In this document: piece after piece, positions 31,902-40,877 of the stretch
How positions within the stretch are numbered: the first letter of the stretch is position 1
Layout: the number at the start of each line of letters is the position of its first letter
Assembly: GCF_014204915.1 (NCBI RefSeq)
Contig: NZ_JACHMH010000001.1
Coordinates: 6,287,501-6,351,500, forward strand
Direction: 5' to 3'
Length of the DNA: 64,000 nucleotides
From: Crossiella cryophila
GTDB taxonomy: Bacteria; Actinomycetota; Actinomycetes; Mycobacteriales; Pseudonocardiaceae
Program-made: the position numbers and the translations under genes
The notes under the pieces: model-generated
Seen by the model: only the letters and a program-made list of their open reading frames with translations
Told to the model about the DNA's origin: nothing
Databases searched by the model: none

Positions 31902-32827
31902 GGCCGCTCGATCGGCGGGAAGGTGGCGTTGCAAGGTGGCTCGGGTCGGTCATCCGCATTCGCGCGGTGCCCGCCGGTCCGCGGCCGAGTGGCGCTGGGC
32001 TTGAGCTGTCGTAGGTAGTGGCCAACGGCGGAGGCGCTCCGCCCGAGGATGTAGGCGACCTCCGCGGTAGTGAAATGCCGTTCGTGGCGCAGATGCCAGG
32101 CAGTCAGTGCGGAGCGCACCTGTTCTGGGCGGGACGACCGGGCACCGTGGTTCTTGGTACTGAACAACGTGACGTCGACCAGGGGCCGGGTGCTCACCGT
32201 TGGGTGGACGGGCCGGATCGCGGGCGCGCCTGCTGCCGGGAGACCGATTGTGGGCGCCTCGGCGTGAGGATGAGCGCGTGCTGCACCGGTCATCGCTGTC
32301 GAGACCAACCCGAGCTGGTGCCGGCTGGGGTCCAGTTCGGAGAGTGTTGTTCTCTGGACAGGACGCTTCCGGCAGTGGGCACCACGGCGGCCAGGCAGGG
32401 GGACTTCGTGCTGGACAACCTGCTGCCAAGCGTGCCGTTCAGCTGTGGGGACGGTGCCGGTGTCGAATGGGTCGGGGAACTGCTGGAGGGCGTCAGCCTT
32501 CTCCTTCTCGCTCCACTGGTTCAGGTCCTCTTTCAAGCACCTCCGGATGGCCTGCGGCGATCGCCCGGTGACCTCGGAGAGGTCGTCGATGCTCATCGTC
32601 GGGCGCTTCTGGTTGAGCCACACGAGGGCCGCGATCCGCTTCGGGCCGGCGAGCCAGGTCCAGGTTCGCCGCGGCGGATCACTGCGGGTGACCCGGAGCA
32701 GCTTGTTGACCGCCCTTGGGGCCAGGCCGAGCCTCTCCCCGATCTGGCGACCGGTGAGTCCTGCATCCCACAGCCGGTCGATTTCCTCGGCCTGCAACTC
32801 GGCGGCCCGGAGCTGGGTGGTGCTCAC
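31898..32827 (-). CDS. Protein with N- and C-terminal helix-turn-helix domains
   Basis: This 309-residue protein has an N-terminal HTH (residues ~12-45, EIDRLWDAGLTGRQIGERLGLAPRAVNKLL), a second HTH-like segment (IDDLSEVTGRSPQAIRRCL), a Pro/Arg-rich low-complexity middle and a C-terminal HTH (FTTAEVAYILGRSASAVGHYLRQL). It overlaps both neighbours by 4 nt. It could be the DNA-binding component of the STAND operon. No clear family match. Confidence 0.75.
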   Translation of the reverse strand: MSTTQLRAAELQAEEIDRLWDAGLTGRQIGERLGLAPRAVNKLLRVTRSDPPRRTWTWLAGPKRIAALVWLNQKRPTMSIDDLSEVTGRSPQAIRRCLKEDLNQWSEKEKADALQQFPDPFDTGTVPTAERHAWQQVVQHEVPLPGRRGAHCRKRPVQRTTLSELDPSRHQLGLVSTAMTGAARAHPHAEAPTIGLPAAGAPAIRPVHPTVSTRPLVDVTLFSTKNHGARSSRPEQVRSALTAWHLRHERHFTTAEVAYILGRSASAVGHYLRQLKPSATRPRTGGHRANADDRPEPPCNATFPPIERP

Positions 32828-35800
32828 CAGTCCTCCAGCGGCTTGAGCGCGGCGGCAAGCAGCTCGTCGTCGGGGGCCTCGGGCAGCACGGCCAGCGCGG
32901 CGTCGCGGAAGGCGATCGCCTGGCGCCGGTCATTGCGCATCCCCGACAGCAGCGCGCAGGCGGCGTGCACCTTGGCCAGCAGGTCCGCATGCTCGGGCTG
33001 CTGGAGCAGGGTGGCGGCGTGCTCCAGCACCCCGATGCCGCGGTCCAGGCGTCGCTGGTCGGCGAAGAGCACTGCGGCCGAAAGCAGCACCGCGGCCTTG
33101 TCGACCGGGTCAAGCAGGAGCTGGTCGGCGGTCTGGAAGGCGGTCAACGCCTCCTCGTCCTTGGCTTCGGCCATCCGGATCGTGCCCAGCACCCAGGTGT
33201 GCAGCCCACGCGCTCGCTGGTCGTCGCCGTGGTGAGCGTTGTCGATCGCCAGCCGGTGCAGGGTTTCGGCAACCTCGCGGTCGTCAAGGTGTGGCTGGGC
33301 GACGCGGGTGGCATCGGCCAGTGCCTTCACCACCATCGACTGTTGGCTCCCGGCCAGTTGGCGCGCCTGGTGGAGGTGCTGTTCGGTCTCCTGCACGAAC
33401 TCACCGCGGTCGTGCGATGGGACGGCGCGAACTCCGCAGAGGGAGACCACGCTGAACATGGTCAGCATCTGCACCTGGATCGTGCGGTATCGGCCGGGCT
33501 TGCGCCGGTCGTGCTCGCGGGCGCCGTCCCGGATGCACTCGGTCGCCAACTTCAGCAGGTTCATGCCTTCCGGAACACCGCCGTGGCACAGGCACAACCG
33601 TCCCAACGCGACGGAGGTCATCCAGGCCAGCGACAGGTTCGACCGGTCGATGGCGGCGATCGTGGCCTGGATGACCGAGATCCTCTCGCGCTCCAGCCAG
33701 GCGTACGCGTCGGCGCCAGCGAGTTGGGTGGCGGGCGGGACAGCGCCCACTGGTGACTGGCGGTTGCCCAGCCACATGCGCAGGCTTTCGCGTTCGCCCG
33801 CCGCGCGTTGTCCGACGATCGCAGCCTCGTAGCCGAGCTGGGTGATGCCGTTGCTGATCACCTTGTTGCACGCCCTGAGCCCCTCCGCGGTGCCGGCCAG
33901 CTTGTGCAGCAACGGGCCGAGGGCATCGGGAATGCAGTAACGCGCAGGGGCCTCGCGGGTGAGTAGACCGCGGTCGGCGAGCGTTTCCAGTAGTTCGAGT
34001 CCTTCGTCCACCGTGGATCGGCCGAGTGCGGCCGCGGTGATCGACGGGCTCAGCGTGGTCAGCGGCAACAGGGACAGCCGCCGATAGTCACGAACCGTCG
34101 CCTCTGGCAGCCAGGAGCACGCCACCTGCAGTACCGCGTCGAGCGTGGAGTCGTTGCTGGACAAGGCGTTCTCCAGCGAGGTGGCCACCTCGGCGAGCGA
34201 CACGGTCGGCTGGGGTGCCAGGCCAGCGGCAACGATCAACAACGCGACCGGGATACCCGCGCACACGTACGCGATACGCCGGGCCGCAGGCCGTTCCTCC
34301 TCAACTCGTTCGGTGCCCAGAACGTTGGCCAGCAGCGTGGTGGACACGGCGGTGGACAACCTGTCCAGGCTGATCTCGACCTGCCCGGCGCTGCAAGGCG
34401 GGAGCGCGTCGACACTGGTGACGATCACCATGCTGTGCGGCGATCCCGGCAACAGGAACGGGACCATCTCGGGATCAACGACGTCGTCGAGCACCATCAA
34501 CAACCGCTTGCCCGCGGTCACCCGCCGGAACAGCGCGCGCTTGGCCTCCAGCGCGCTGGAGGCGTCGATCTCGGTGACCGGAACACCGAGCGCCCGCAGG
34601 AACTGGTCCAGGGCGATGCTGGTGGCCAGCTCCGGTGACAGCGCGCCGTGATCAAGCACGGCATGTAGAAGCCCGTCGGGGAAGCGGGCTCTGTCGCGAC
34701 CGACGCCGTGGGCCCACCTGAGCGCGAGGGCCGTTTTGCCGATGCCGGTAAGGCCGCTGATCCCGACCACCATGGGCGCGGTCACCGTGATCGTGTCGCT
34801 GGCCTTGGTCAGCAGGTCCAGTTCGCCGGCCCGGCCTACGAGGCGCCAGGGCGACTGGGACGGGAGAACGCGGGCCACCGCGGGCGGTGCCGATGGTGAG
34901 CCGGCTGCCCGCGTCGAGCTATCGAGGCGCCGCAGGCCGGTGAGCATCGCCGCCTGCGGCAGGGACGCTGGCAGGTCCAGCACCTCCTGCACCGCCAGGG
35001 CCGACGGAGTTCCCGGCCGGACCAGCGCGAGTGCTTCGGCGCGCTCCTGGTCGGCCTCCGCGCGCTGGCCGAGTTCGTGGTGGATGACCGCCTTCCACGC
35101 CTTCGCCACGGCCAGGTACCGGGGATAGCCGAGGTATCGCAGCATCCGGACCGCGGTGACGGCATCCACCAGATGGTCGTGGGCGCGGAACTGGTGCAGC
35201 CCGAGGCGGCATCGAGCAGCGAACACCCGCGCCAGGCCGAGGTCATCTCCGGCGGCGGCCAACAGCCCCATCGCCGCGAAGAAGTGCTGCTGCGCTGCCT
35301 GATAATGCCCCTGATCGGCGATGATCTCCGCCAACAGCCACGTGTGCATCCCCTGCGTCTGCGCGTCCGACACCTGCCGACCCACCGCCACGGCGTCGAT
35401 CGCGTACCGTTCAGCCGACTCCAGATCGCCCGCTCTACGGGCGATCTTTGCCAGGGCGCCGGCGGCAAGCTCCTCAGCTTCGTCGACATCCGCAGTTCCC
35501 GTGTTGGCTTTGATCAGCAGGGATGCGAGGTGGACTTCGTGCTTGGCGAGTTCAACGACAGACCGGCTGTGGCAGGAGTCGACCAGCAGGGACGCCAGGC
35601 CGGACCGCAGCCTGCTTTCGGCCAGGTTCGAGCCCCATGCCTGGGCCGACTGAATGGCGGTTCGGTAGCTGCAGATGCCCACCGTGACGTTGTCGAAGTG
35701 CGCCAGCAGGTGCTGCCCGAGCGCCTCGCACAGGTACACGGCCAGTTGGTATTCGCCGATCGCAGCGGCGCGCTGGACCGCGGTGATGAGCCGCGCCTGC

Positions 35801-35994
35801 AGCTGATGCAACGTGCCCAGAGCCACCCGGCAAGCGGCCGCGCGCTTGGTCTCTTCCCATGCTGAGGGTTGGGAACGCGCAGTGGCCGCGAGGACGTTGT
35901 TTGCCGCGCTCGCGACTTCGAGGATTTGGGCGAGATCCTCATGAGTCCACTGTGGACTGTTGAGGATGTCCGGAAGTTCGGTGGGCTCGTTCAT
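32824..35994 (-). CDS. STAND-type NTPase with flanking TPR-like repeats
   Basis: This 1056-residue protein has three parts. A helical TPR-like N-terminus spans ~1-350. A central STAND/NB-ARC-like ATPase has an intact P-loop GLTGIGKT near residues 412-419, RLLMVLDDV as Walker B near ~497, and LFRRVTAGKRLL / LTREAPARYCI segments. The C-terminal TPR/helical region extends to 1056. It lacks a SARP DNA-binding domain. STAND proteins act as ATP-dependent switches in signalling, regulation or antiviral defence. It sits 10 nt after the degenerate-P-loop STAND gene and overlaps the HTH gene by 4 nt. These may work as a sensor/effector pair; that is inference. Confidence 0.8.
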   Translation of the reverse strand: MNEPTELPDILNSPQWTHEDLAQILEVASAANNVLAATARSQPSAWEETKRAAACRVALGTLHQLQARLITAVQRAAAIGEYQLAVYLCEALGQHLLAHFDNVTVGICSYRTAIQSAQAWGSNLAESRLRSGLASLLVDSCHSRSVVELAKHEVHLASLLIKANTGTADVDEAEELAAGALAKIARRAGDLESAERYAIDAVAVGRQVSDAQTQGMHTWLLAEIIADQGHYQAAQQHFFAAMGLLAAAGDDLGLARVFAARCRLGLHQFRAHDHLVDAVTAVRMLRYLGYPRYLAVAKAWKAVIHHELGQRAEADQERAEALALVRPGTPSALAVQEVLDLPASLPQAAMLTGLRRLDSSTRAAGSPSAPPAVARVLPSQSPWRLVGRAGELDLLTKASDTITVTAPMVVGISGLTGIGKTALALRWAHGVGRDRARFPDGLLHAVLDHGALSPELATSIALDQFLRALGVPVTEIDASSALEAKRALFRRVTAGKRLLMVLDDVVDPEMVPFLLPGSPHSMVIVTSVDALPPCSAGQVEISLDRLSTAVSTTLLANVLGTERVEEERPAARRIAYVCAGIPVALLIVAAGLAPQPTVSLAEVATSLENALSSNDSTLDAVLQVACSWLPEATVRDYRRLSLLPLTTLSPSITAAALGRSTVDEGLELLETLADRGLLTREAPARYCIPDALGPLLHKLAGTAEGLRACNKVISNGITQLGYEAAIVGQRAAGERESLRMWLGNRQSPVGAVPPATQLAGADAYAWLERERISVIQATIAAIDRSNLSLAWMTSVALGRLCLCHGGVPEGMNLLKLATECIRDGAREHDRRKPGRYRTIQVQMLTMFSVVSLCGVRAVPSHDRGEFVQETEQHLHQARQLAGSQQSMVVKALADATRVAQPHLDDREVAETLHRLAIDNAHHGDDQRARGLHTWVLGTIRMAEAKDEEALTAFQTADQLLLDPVDKAAVLLSAAVLFADQRRLDRGIGVLEHAATLLQQPEHADLLAKVHAACALLSGMRNDRRQAIAFRDAALAVLPEAPDDELLAAALKPLEDW

Positions 35995-36004
35995 GATGTT
36001 GCCT

Positions 36005-37741
36005 TCACAGTGGATCGGTGTCGTTCAGGGCCGCTGGGGATCGTCGCGATCTGTCGTCTGGCCCCGGTAAGTCCGCGCCTCCGGCCCGGGGCAACCGGTG
36101 GCTGAACGCGGGGGCTTGGCCCGCCTGGATGACGCCTGCGCCGTCAATGCTCACTCGTTCGGCAAGCTCGGCCGCGGACCGGAACCGTTCCCGCGCCGCC
36201 CGGCGGCCGGCCGCGGTGCCCTGGCGCAGGTACGCGGTTGCGAGCTGCCACTGCAATTCCGCTTCCACGGCCGGGTCATCGAGGGTCCTGGCCGCAATGA
36301 CGCCGTTCTCCAACATCACGATCCACTCCGCGACCCCGCCGCAGTCCAGGAAGTACCCGTAGACCGCGTCGCAGAGGTGGCAGGCCAAGGCGGGCCGCCC
36401 GATCGACACGGCGGCCACGACAGCGGCGACCAGGTTGGGGCGCAAGTGGTCCATCGCGGTGCGAGCCGCGGCCCGACTTGGATACACCGGCCGTGTTCGG
36501 CTACGGCTAGCGAGGCGAGCTGTTGCGAACAGGTACTGGCGACCCGGGAACAGAACCAGGTCTGCGTCGAGCGCTGCGTGGTGGAGGACCATCAAGCAGT
36601 CCACCAGCACCGCAGACCATGTACTCCACGCCCAGGTGTCGTGAACGTGCTGCCGAACCAGGTCAGCGAACGAGGCGGAGAGCCTGTAGCGGTCCGGACC
36701 GTTGCGCTGCAACAACTTGCTCCGAGCGAGGGTGTCCAGCAGCTCCCCGGCCGCCGTCAGCAACAGCCCGGTGGCTCCGACTGCGACAGCGGAGTTGAGC
36801 ACGGACCCTGGATAGATTGCCAGGCAGCACAAGGCGTTTGCCTGAGCAGGCGACAACTGGTCGAACGCCAGTTTCCTCGTGGCAGCCACGGCCAACGTCG
36901 CCGAGAGATTCGTCGTCAGGTTCCCGCGGTCCCGGTGGAACGCAGCCAGGTTCGCAATGACGTCGCCCACCTGAACATCTGGATGCTCCGCCAGGGTCGT
37001 GGCGGCGAGCACCAGGGCCAACGGCATCCCGGCGCAGAGGAACGCCAACTCCACGACGTAGTCAGCCCTGCCCGCGATGCGTTCCGGGTCGATCGCCGCG
37101 GTCAGCAAGGTGTTCGAGGAGGCCGGGTTCAGCGGCATCAGCGGCAGGTGGACTGCCCTGTCCCGGTCAGTCAGTCGAGCCGGTGACTCAGGGAGGACTG
37201 CCAGAACGAGGTTGCCGGGTTCAGCTGGGAGCAGGGCTTCGATCTGGGACTCGGCGTCGGCGTTGTCGATAACCACCAGTAGTTCCAGGCCCGCGGTCAT
37301 GCTGCGGAAGAGTTCGGTGGCCTGCTCCATGCCAACAGCCCGGTCGACCAGGTCAACCGGCGTGCCGAGCGCGCGAAGCCACCCGCGAAGCACATGGTCG
37401 AGGATGACGCGCCCGCGGAGGATGCCGACCCGGCCGAGATCGGCGTACAGCTGGCCACCCGGGAAGGCGTCGGCATGCTGGTGCGCGGTGCGGAGCACAA
37501 GGCTTGTGACGCCGACACCGGCTGGGCCGCTGAGTACCACCAGGCTGTTGCCGTCAGCAATGCGTTCGGCGAGCCAGGCGAGTTCGTCGTCACGACCGAT
37601 GAACGGCTCCTGCGGGTCCAGCTCGCCGAGCTGGTGGGGAGGAGTTGGAGGCCGCGGTGCCGATGTCTGACTGGCTGACGGGCTCAACGGTCCCGTGCCG
37701 CTCGCGCCCAGGGTGTCCACCTGCCTGCTGGCGATCATCAT
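36005..37741 (-). CDS. STAND-like ATPase homologue lacking the Walker A lysine
   Basis: This ~578-residue protein has the FIGRDDELAWLAERI motif typical of AAA/STAND proteins before a P-loop. The P-loop reads SGPAGVGVTSL near residue 67-76, so Val replaces the lysine of GxxGxGK(T/S). A Walker B-like LLVVIDNADAES is still present. A helical and TPR-like C-terminus follows, ending in a charged, disordered tail. ATG 37741 is chosen for its 4-nt overlap with the upstream stop (37738). The substitution suggests a non-hydrolysing or nucleotide-independent partner of the intact STAND protein encoded next. Confidence 0.75.
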   Translation of the reverse strand: MMIASRQVDTLGASGTGPLSPSASQTSAPRPPTPPHQLGELDPQEPFIGRDDELAWLAERIADGNSLVVLSGPAGVGVTSLVLRTAHQHADAFPGGQLYADLGRVGILRGRVILDHVLRGWLRALGTPVDLVDRAVGMEQATELFRSMTAGLELLVVIDNADAESQIEALLPAEPGNLVLAVLPESPARLTDRDRAVHLPLMPLNPASSNTLLTAAIDPERIAGRADYVVELAFLCAGMPLALVLAATTLAEHPDVQVGDVIANLAAFHRDRGNLTTNLSATLAVAATRKLAFDQLSPAQANALCCLAIYPGSVLNSAVAVGATGLLLTAAGELLDTLARSKLLQRNGPDRYRLSASFADLVRQHVHDTWAWSTWSAVLVDCLMVLHHAALDADLVLFPGRQYLFATARLASRSRTRPVYPSRAAARTAMDHLRPNLVAAVVAAVSIGRPALACHLCDAVYGYFLDCGGVAEWIVMLENGVIAARTLDDPAVEAELQWQLATAYLRQGTAAGRRAARERFRSAAELAERVSIDGAGVIQAGQAPAFSHRLPRAGGADLPGPDDRSRRSPAALNDTDPL

Positions 37742-38112
37742 GCGCACCGGCCTTCCTGGGCCTGGTGCTGCTGCGCCACCTCAGCCGCCGCCGGGAGTAC
37801 GGCATCCGCTCCGTTGTGGTCCGCGCTCTCCACAAAATGCGGCGCCGGAACAGGTTCGTCGATCCACCGGCCGTCTCTCCCACGAGGACAGGCGTGTGAC
37901 GTGCGTAGGTAACGAAGGTCCTGGATGCGGAGCGTGCTGAGACCACCGCCAACCCTGGCCGCCGTTGCGCTCATCCACGCCACCGATGGACCAGAGGTCC
38001 AGTGGACAACGTAGCGACCTACCTGCCTATCGAAGATCGCCACCACAGGGGCGTTGGCCTCTTGTTCCAAACGTGTTGCCAAGACGCGGGAATGACGCGC
38101 TCGTAGGCTCAT
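37738..38112 (-). CDS. Protein of unknown function in the STAND operon
   Basis: This 124-residue soluble protein has no recognised domain. An N-terminal beta-like part (VVAIFDRQVGRYVVHWTSGPSVAWMSATAARV) is followed by LSTLRIQDLRYLRTSH and a charged C-terminus. It overlaps the genes on both sides by 4 nt, so it is translated as part of the operon. It may be an adaptor for the adjacent STAND proteins. Confidence 0.65.
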   Translation of the reverse strand: MSLRARHSRVLATRLEQEANAPVVAIFDRQVGRYVVHWTSGPSVAWMSATAARVGGGLSTLRIQDLRYLRTSHACPRGRDGRWIDEPVPAPHFVESADHNGADAVLPAAAEVAQQHQAQEGRCA

Positions 38113-38540
38113 GCCAGCCGCCCACTCAGTCCATAGAGGACGGTCAAGCCGGATCCGAGACCGGCCAACATCGCTATGAGCACAAGGGCTCCGGCCAATG
38201 GCGTTCCCTCGCGCACCTGGCGGTGTCGGTGGAACAACAGCTCGAACGCCGCCAATGCCGCAACGGCGCTGGCGGCGCCGAAGAGGAAGCCGTTCGGTAG
38301 ATCAGCTGGCGCGGACGAAGCTGCGACAACGGGGCCGGCGGTCATACAGAGGGTGGCAACCAGCAGGATGTCATTGCGGGAGAACAGGTTCGCGAGCAAT
38401 CGCCCTGGCCGACTGCGCCGACGCGGGTAAAGGACCTGCGCCGCCTTCAGGTCGGGCACCTTTTGTGGCGCAAGGTGTTTGGGTGAGTACTGGCCCGCAG
38501 TGGACCGTTGCCGGGCAGTCTGGAGAAGATCGCGATTCAT
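38109..38540 (-). CDS. Three-TM membrane protein in the STAND operon
   Basis: This 143-residue protein starts at ATG 38540 and has a basic N-terminal 50 residues. About three hydrophobic segments follow (ILLVATLCMTAGPVVAASSA; LFGAASAVAALAAFELLF; LAGALVLIAMLAGLGSGLTVLYG). It overlaps both neighbours by 4 nt. No family recognised. As the only integral membrane component of this operon, it could be an effector (membrane-damaging) or an anchor. Confidence 0.7.
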   Translation of the reverse strand: MNRDLLQTARQRSTAGQYSPKHLAPQKVPDLKAAQVLYPRRRSRPGRLLANLFSRNDILLVATLCMTAGPVVAASSAPADLPNGFLFGAASAVAALAAFELLFHRHRQVREGTPLAGALVLIAMLAGLGSGLTVLYGLSGRLA

Positions 38541-39103
38541 TCGATGCCTCCCTGGTGGGCTGCTTCGAGGACGCTGGTGTCGTTCAGGTCGTCGGTGGCG
38601 GCCCACTCAACGGCCACCCTGGCCGGGACGAGGAACCGGAATCGTTCGGGACCAAGCGCACGTGGCCGGTCCGCGGACCAGGAGTTCGGCAGTCGCACTA
38701 CGACGGACGCGCCGAACCTGGGCAAGGTCATCGAGGTCAGCCACGGATGATCCGCCAGCGTCAGCGACGGCTCTACGACGCCAGCGAGTTGGACGCCCCA
38801 CTGCCAGCCCGCTGCTTCGAGGGCGGGTGCGTAGAAGTCCACGAGATCGGGGTTGTCGACGTCCGGCATGGCCGCGCGGAGACATCCAACGCAGGCCCGG
38901 CCCCGGAAGTTCGGCTGGATCTCGATCTCATGGCGGTACCGCGGCCGCTCGGCACATCCCTTGCACAGCAACGGAAACTGGTCCTGCATACCTGGCTGCT
39001 CCGACGCCTCCCGGCGAACCAGGTGCACATCAACCTGCGCGCCCGGCGTCGGGGCGTACAGCTCCTGGACATAGGTCCAGCTGGCGGTGCCGTGGTTGAC
39101 CAT
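38537..39103 (-). CDS. Zinc-ribbon-containing protein of unknown function (first STAND-operon gene)
   Basis: This 188-residue protein has a four-cysteine ribbon: C47-x2-C50 and C71-x2-C74 (LLCKGC ... ACVGCLRAA). Beta-rich flanks include FRFLVPARVAVEWAATDDL near the C-terminus. It is the first gene of the overlapping minus-strand operon, and its 3' end overlaps the TM protein gene by 4 nt. A strong palindrome lies ~196 nt upstream, between it and the divergent XRE gene. Function unknown. Confidence 0.72.
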   Translation of the reverse strand: MVNHGTASWTYVQELYAPTPGAQVDVHLVRREASEQPGMQDQFPLLCKGCAERPRYRHEIEIQPNFRGRACVGCLRAAMPDVDNPDLVDFYAPALEAAGWQWGVQLAGVVEPSLTLADHPWLTSMTLPRFGASVVVRLPNSWSADRPRALGPERFRFLVPARVAVEWAATDDLNDTSVLEAAHQGGIE

Positions 39104-39298
39104 CCCGGCCGTCCTACGAGTTCACCGCGGTGCGGCGGACCGGCGACGCAGTTGCGATTCCCATTCCGTGTCCTCCCCGAGGCTGTCGCGAGGACCAGGG
39201 CGCCAATACAGCCCCGGTGTTGTTGCTGAAGCCAGCACGCTAGGTGACCGGAGGGCGGGAATGTAATAACGAATGCGGGTATCCGTGCTATCCTCAAA

Positions 39299-39315
39299 TA
39301 TGCGTGCGACGCATA
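39299..39315. promoter_or_regulatory. Palindromic operator between divergent STAND operon and XRE gene
   Basis: TATGCGT-GCG-ACGCATA is a perfect inverted repeat with 7-nt arms and a 3-nt spacer, ~57 nt upstream of the XRE ATG (39372) and ~196 nt upstream of the divergent operon. It is a likely site for the XRE protein. An AT-rich stretch with TATGCTTTAAT lies just downstream. Confidence 0.55.
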
Positions 39316-39371
39316 CCTATGCGAGTCCGTCTCATATGCTTTAATGAACAGGCATCGAGCCGGGGGTAGCC

Positions 39372-40877
39372 ATGGAACAGCGGCCTGTGTGCTGTGCCTG
39401 CTGGGAACAGCCGACGATCCACGTGTCTGGGCTGTGCGAGGGATGTCAGATTGCACGTTGCAGACTGCCTAGGGCTCCCGCCGGATTCTGGGATCGCGCC
39501 TCCCTGAGAGGCGCCGTGGCCAGCCAGAACATCGGCCAGGTGGTCAAGGTCTACCGGAAGGAATCCAAGCCTCCGGTTTCGCAGATGTTGCTGGGCGAGG
39601 CGTTGGGCGGGCTCTCGCAATCCCAGGTCAGCAGACTGGAGAGCGAAGGCTCCTACAAGCCCGTTCGTGAACTCCAGTCGATTGCAGTGATGATTGGCAT
39701 GCCGTGGGAGATTGCATGGTTCGCGCCGCCCCCACAGTTGCAACGGGGCATGTCCGCGCAGGCTCCGTGGGGAGCCTCGAACATGGACTTCTCCGGGTTC
39801 CGGAATTGCTCTCCCACGTCCACTGATGTGGCGATGTTCTCGCAGCGGGAAGATGAGCTTCAGCAAAAGACCGAGGCGCTGGACCATTTGACTGCGAGGT
39901 CCGCCCGCCTACCCAGGCGGGCCGCCGAGTACGACCCGGAGAACCTCAAGCACTTCGTGAGCATCCGAACAACGCTGGTTCGCGCCGACGCCTTGATGGG
40001 GCCTCGCACCGCGATGTCGTACGTGACCCAGGAGGTCCGCAATCTCAGTGCGTTGGTGAAGACCGTGCCCGAGGCGCTCCGCCCTGGGATCTACGAAGTC
40101 GCCGCCGCGTTCGCCGAACTTGCAGGCTGGCTCGCGGACGACCTCGGCAACCCCAAGGACGGCGCGGAATGGTCGAACACCGCGTTGCGCTGGGCCCACG
40201 CCGCGAACAGTCCGGAACTCGTGGCCTACGTCCTGGCCAGGCAAGCCCAGCAGGCTGCATCTGGTGGTGAACACGCCGATGCGGTAGCTCTGGCCAAGAG
40301 CGCGGCGGCGACCGGTGGAGTCCCCGGCCGTGTCGCGGCGATGGCCCTGCAACAGCAGGCCCGCGGGCACGCGGCCGAGGGCGACGAACGGGCGATGATG
40401 CGGGCGCTCGAAATGGCCCACCAGGCCCGGACCTCGAAGTCGAGTTCGCCATCCGGTCGCTTCGACCTGGCCAACTACTGCACCCTGCCGTACCTGCATT
40501 CTCACGAAGGCGCCTGCTGGACCGCCCTCGGCCAGTACGACCGCGCGGTGGCCGCCTACGACGAGGCGCTGGCGCACTGGTCGCCGGACTACCGGCGCGA
40601 GGAAGGACTGCTGCTGGCCCAGAAGGCTGGCGCACTCGCCGCAGGTGGCGAGGCGGAGTACGCCGCAGCGACGGCCCGTCAGTCGCTCAACCTGATGGAA
40701 TCCACCGGGTCGGCGCGCACCCTTGCCGTGTTGTTGGAAGTCGATAAAGTGCTGGACAAGATCCCGACCAAGGACGGGGAGGTCGCGCTGTTCCAGCACG
40801 AACTCACCACCCGTCGTCCAGCGCAGCTCAACACACCGAAGGACAGTCCACCTGATGACCGGTCCCACCCCCATTGA
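39372..40877 (+). CDS. XRE-type HTH regulator with zinc ribbon and TPR domain
   Basis: This 501-residue protein has an N-terminal C7-x2-C10 and C22-x2-C25 ribbon-like segment. An HTH region of XRE type (about 60-115, MLLGEALGGLSQSQVSRLESEGSYKPV) is followed by a long TPR-like helical region (about 190-480). Family members are typical actinomycete 'XRE + tetratricopeptide' regulators of accessory or secondary-metabolite genes. It diverges from the STAND operon through a palindromic region, and its last 23 nt overlap the RibD-C-like gene. Regulating both flanks is plausible. Confidence 0.88.
   Translation: MEQRPVCCACWEQPTIHVSGLCEGCQIARCRLPRAPAGFWDRASLRGAVASQNIGQVVKVYRKESKPPVSQMLLGEALGGLSQSQVSRLESEGSYKPVRELQSIAVMIGMPWEIAWFAPPPQLQRGMSAQAPWGASNMDFSGFRNCSPTSTDVAMFSQREDELQQKTEALDHLTARSARLPRRAAEYDPENLKHFVSIRTTLVRADALMGPRTAMSYVTQEVRNLSALVKTVPEALRPGIYEVAAAFAELAGWLADDLGNPKDGAEWSNTALRWAHAANSPELVAYVLARQAQQAASGGEHADAVALAKSAAATGGVPGRVAAMALQQQARGHAAEGDERAMMRALEMAHQARTSKSSSPSGRFDLANYCTLPYLHSHEGACWTALGQYDRAVAAYDEALAHWSPDYRREEGLLLAQKAGALAAGGEAEYAAATARQSLNLMESTGSARTLAVLLEVDKVLDKIPTKDGEVALFQHELTTRRPAQLNTPKDSPPDDRSHPH

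Noticed and set aside
36005-36115. Reading the tail of the degenerate STAND protein as a separate gene
   Set aside because: The frame is continuous and the tail is only a charged disordered extension.
27582-39103. Complete integrative element (AICE)
   Set aside because: No integrase, excisionase, replication or TraB-type gene is present in the region.
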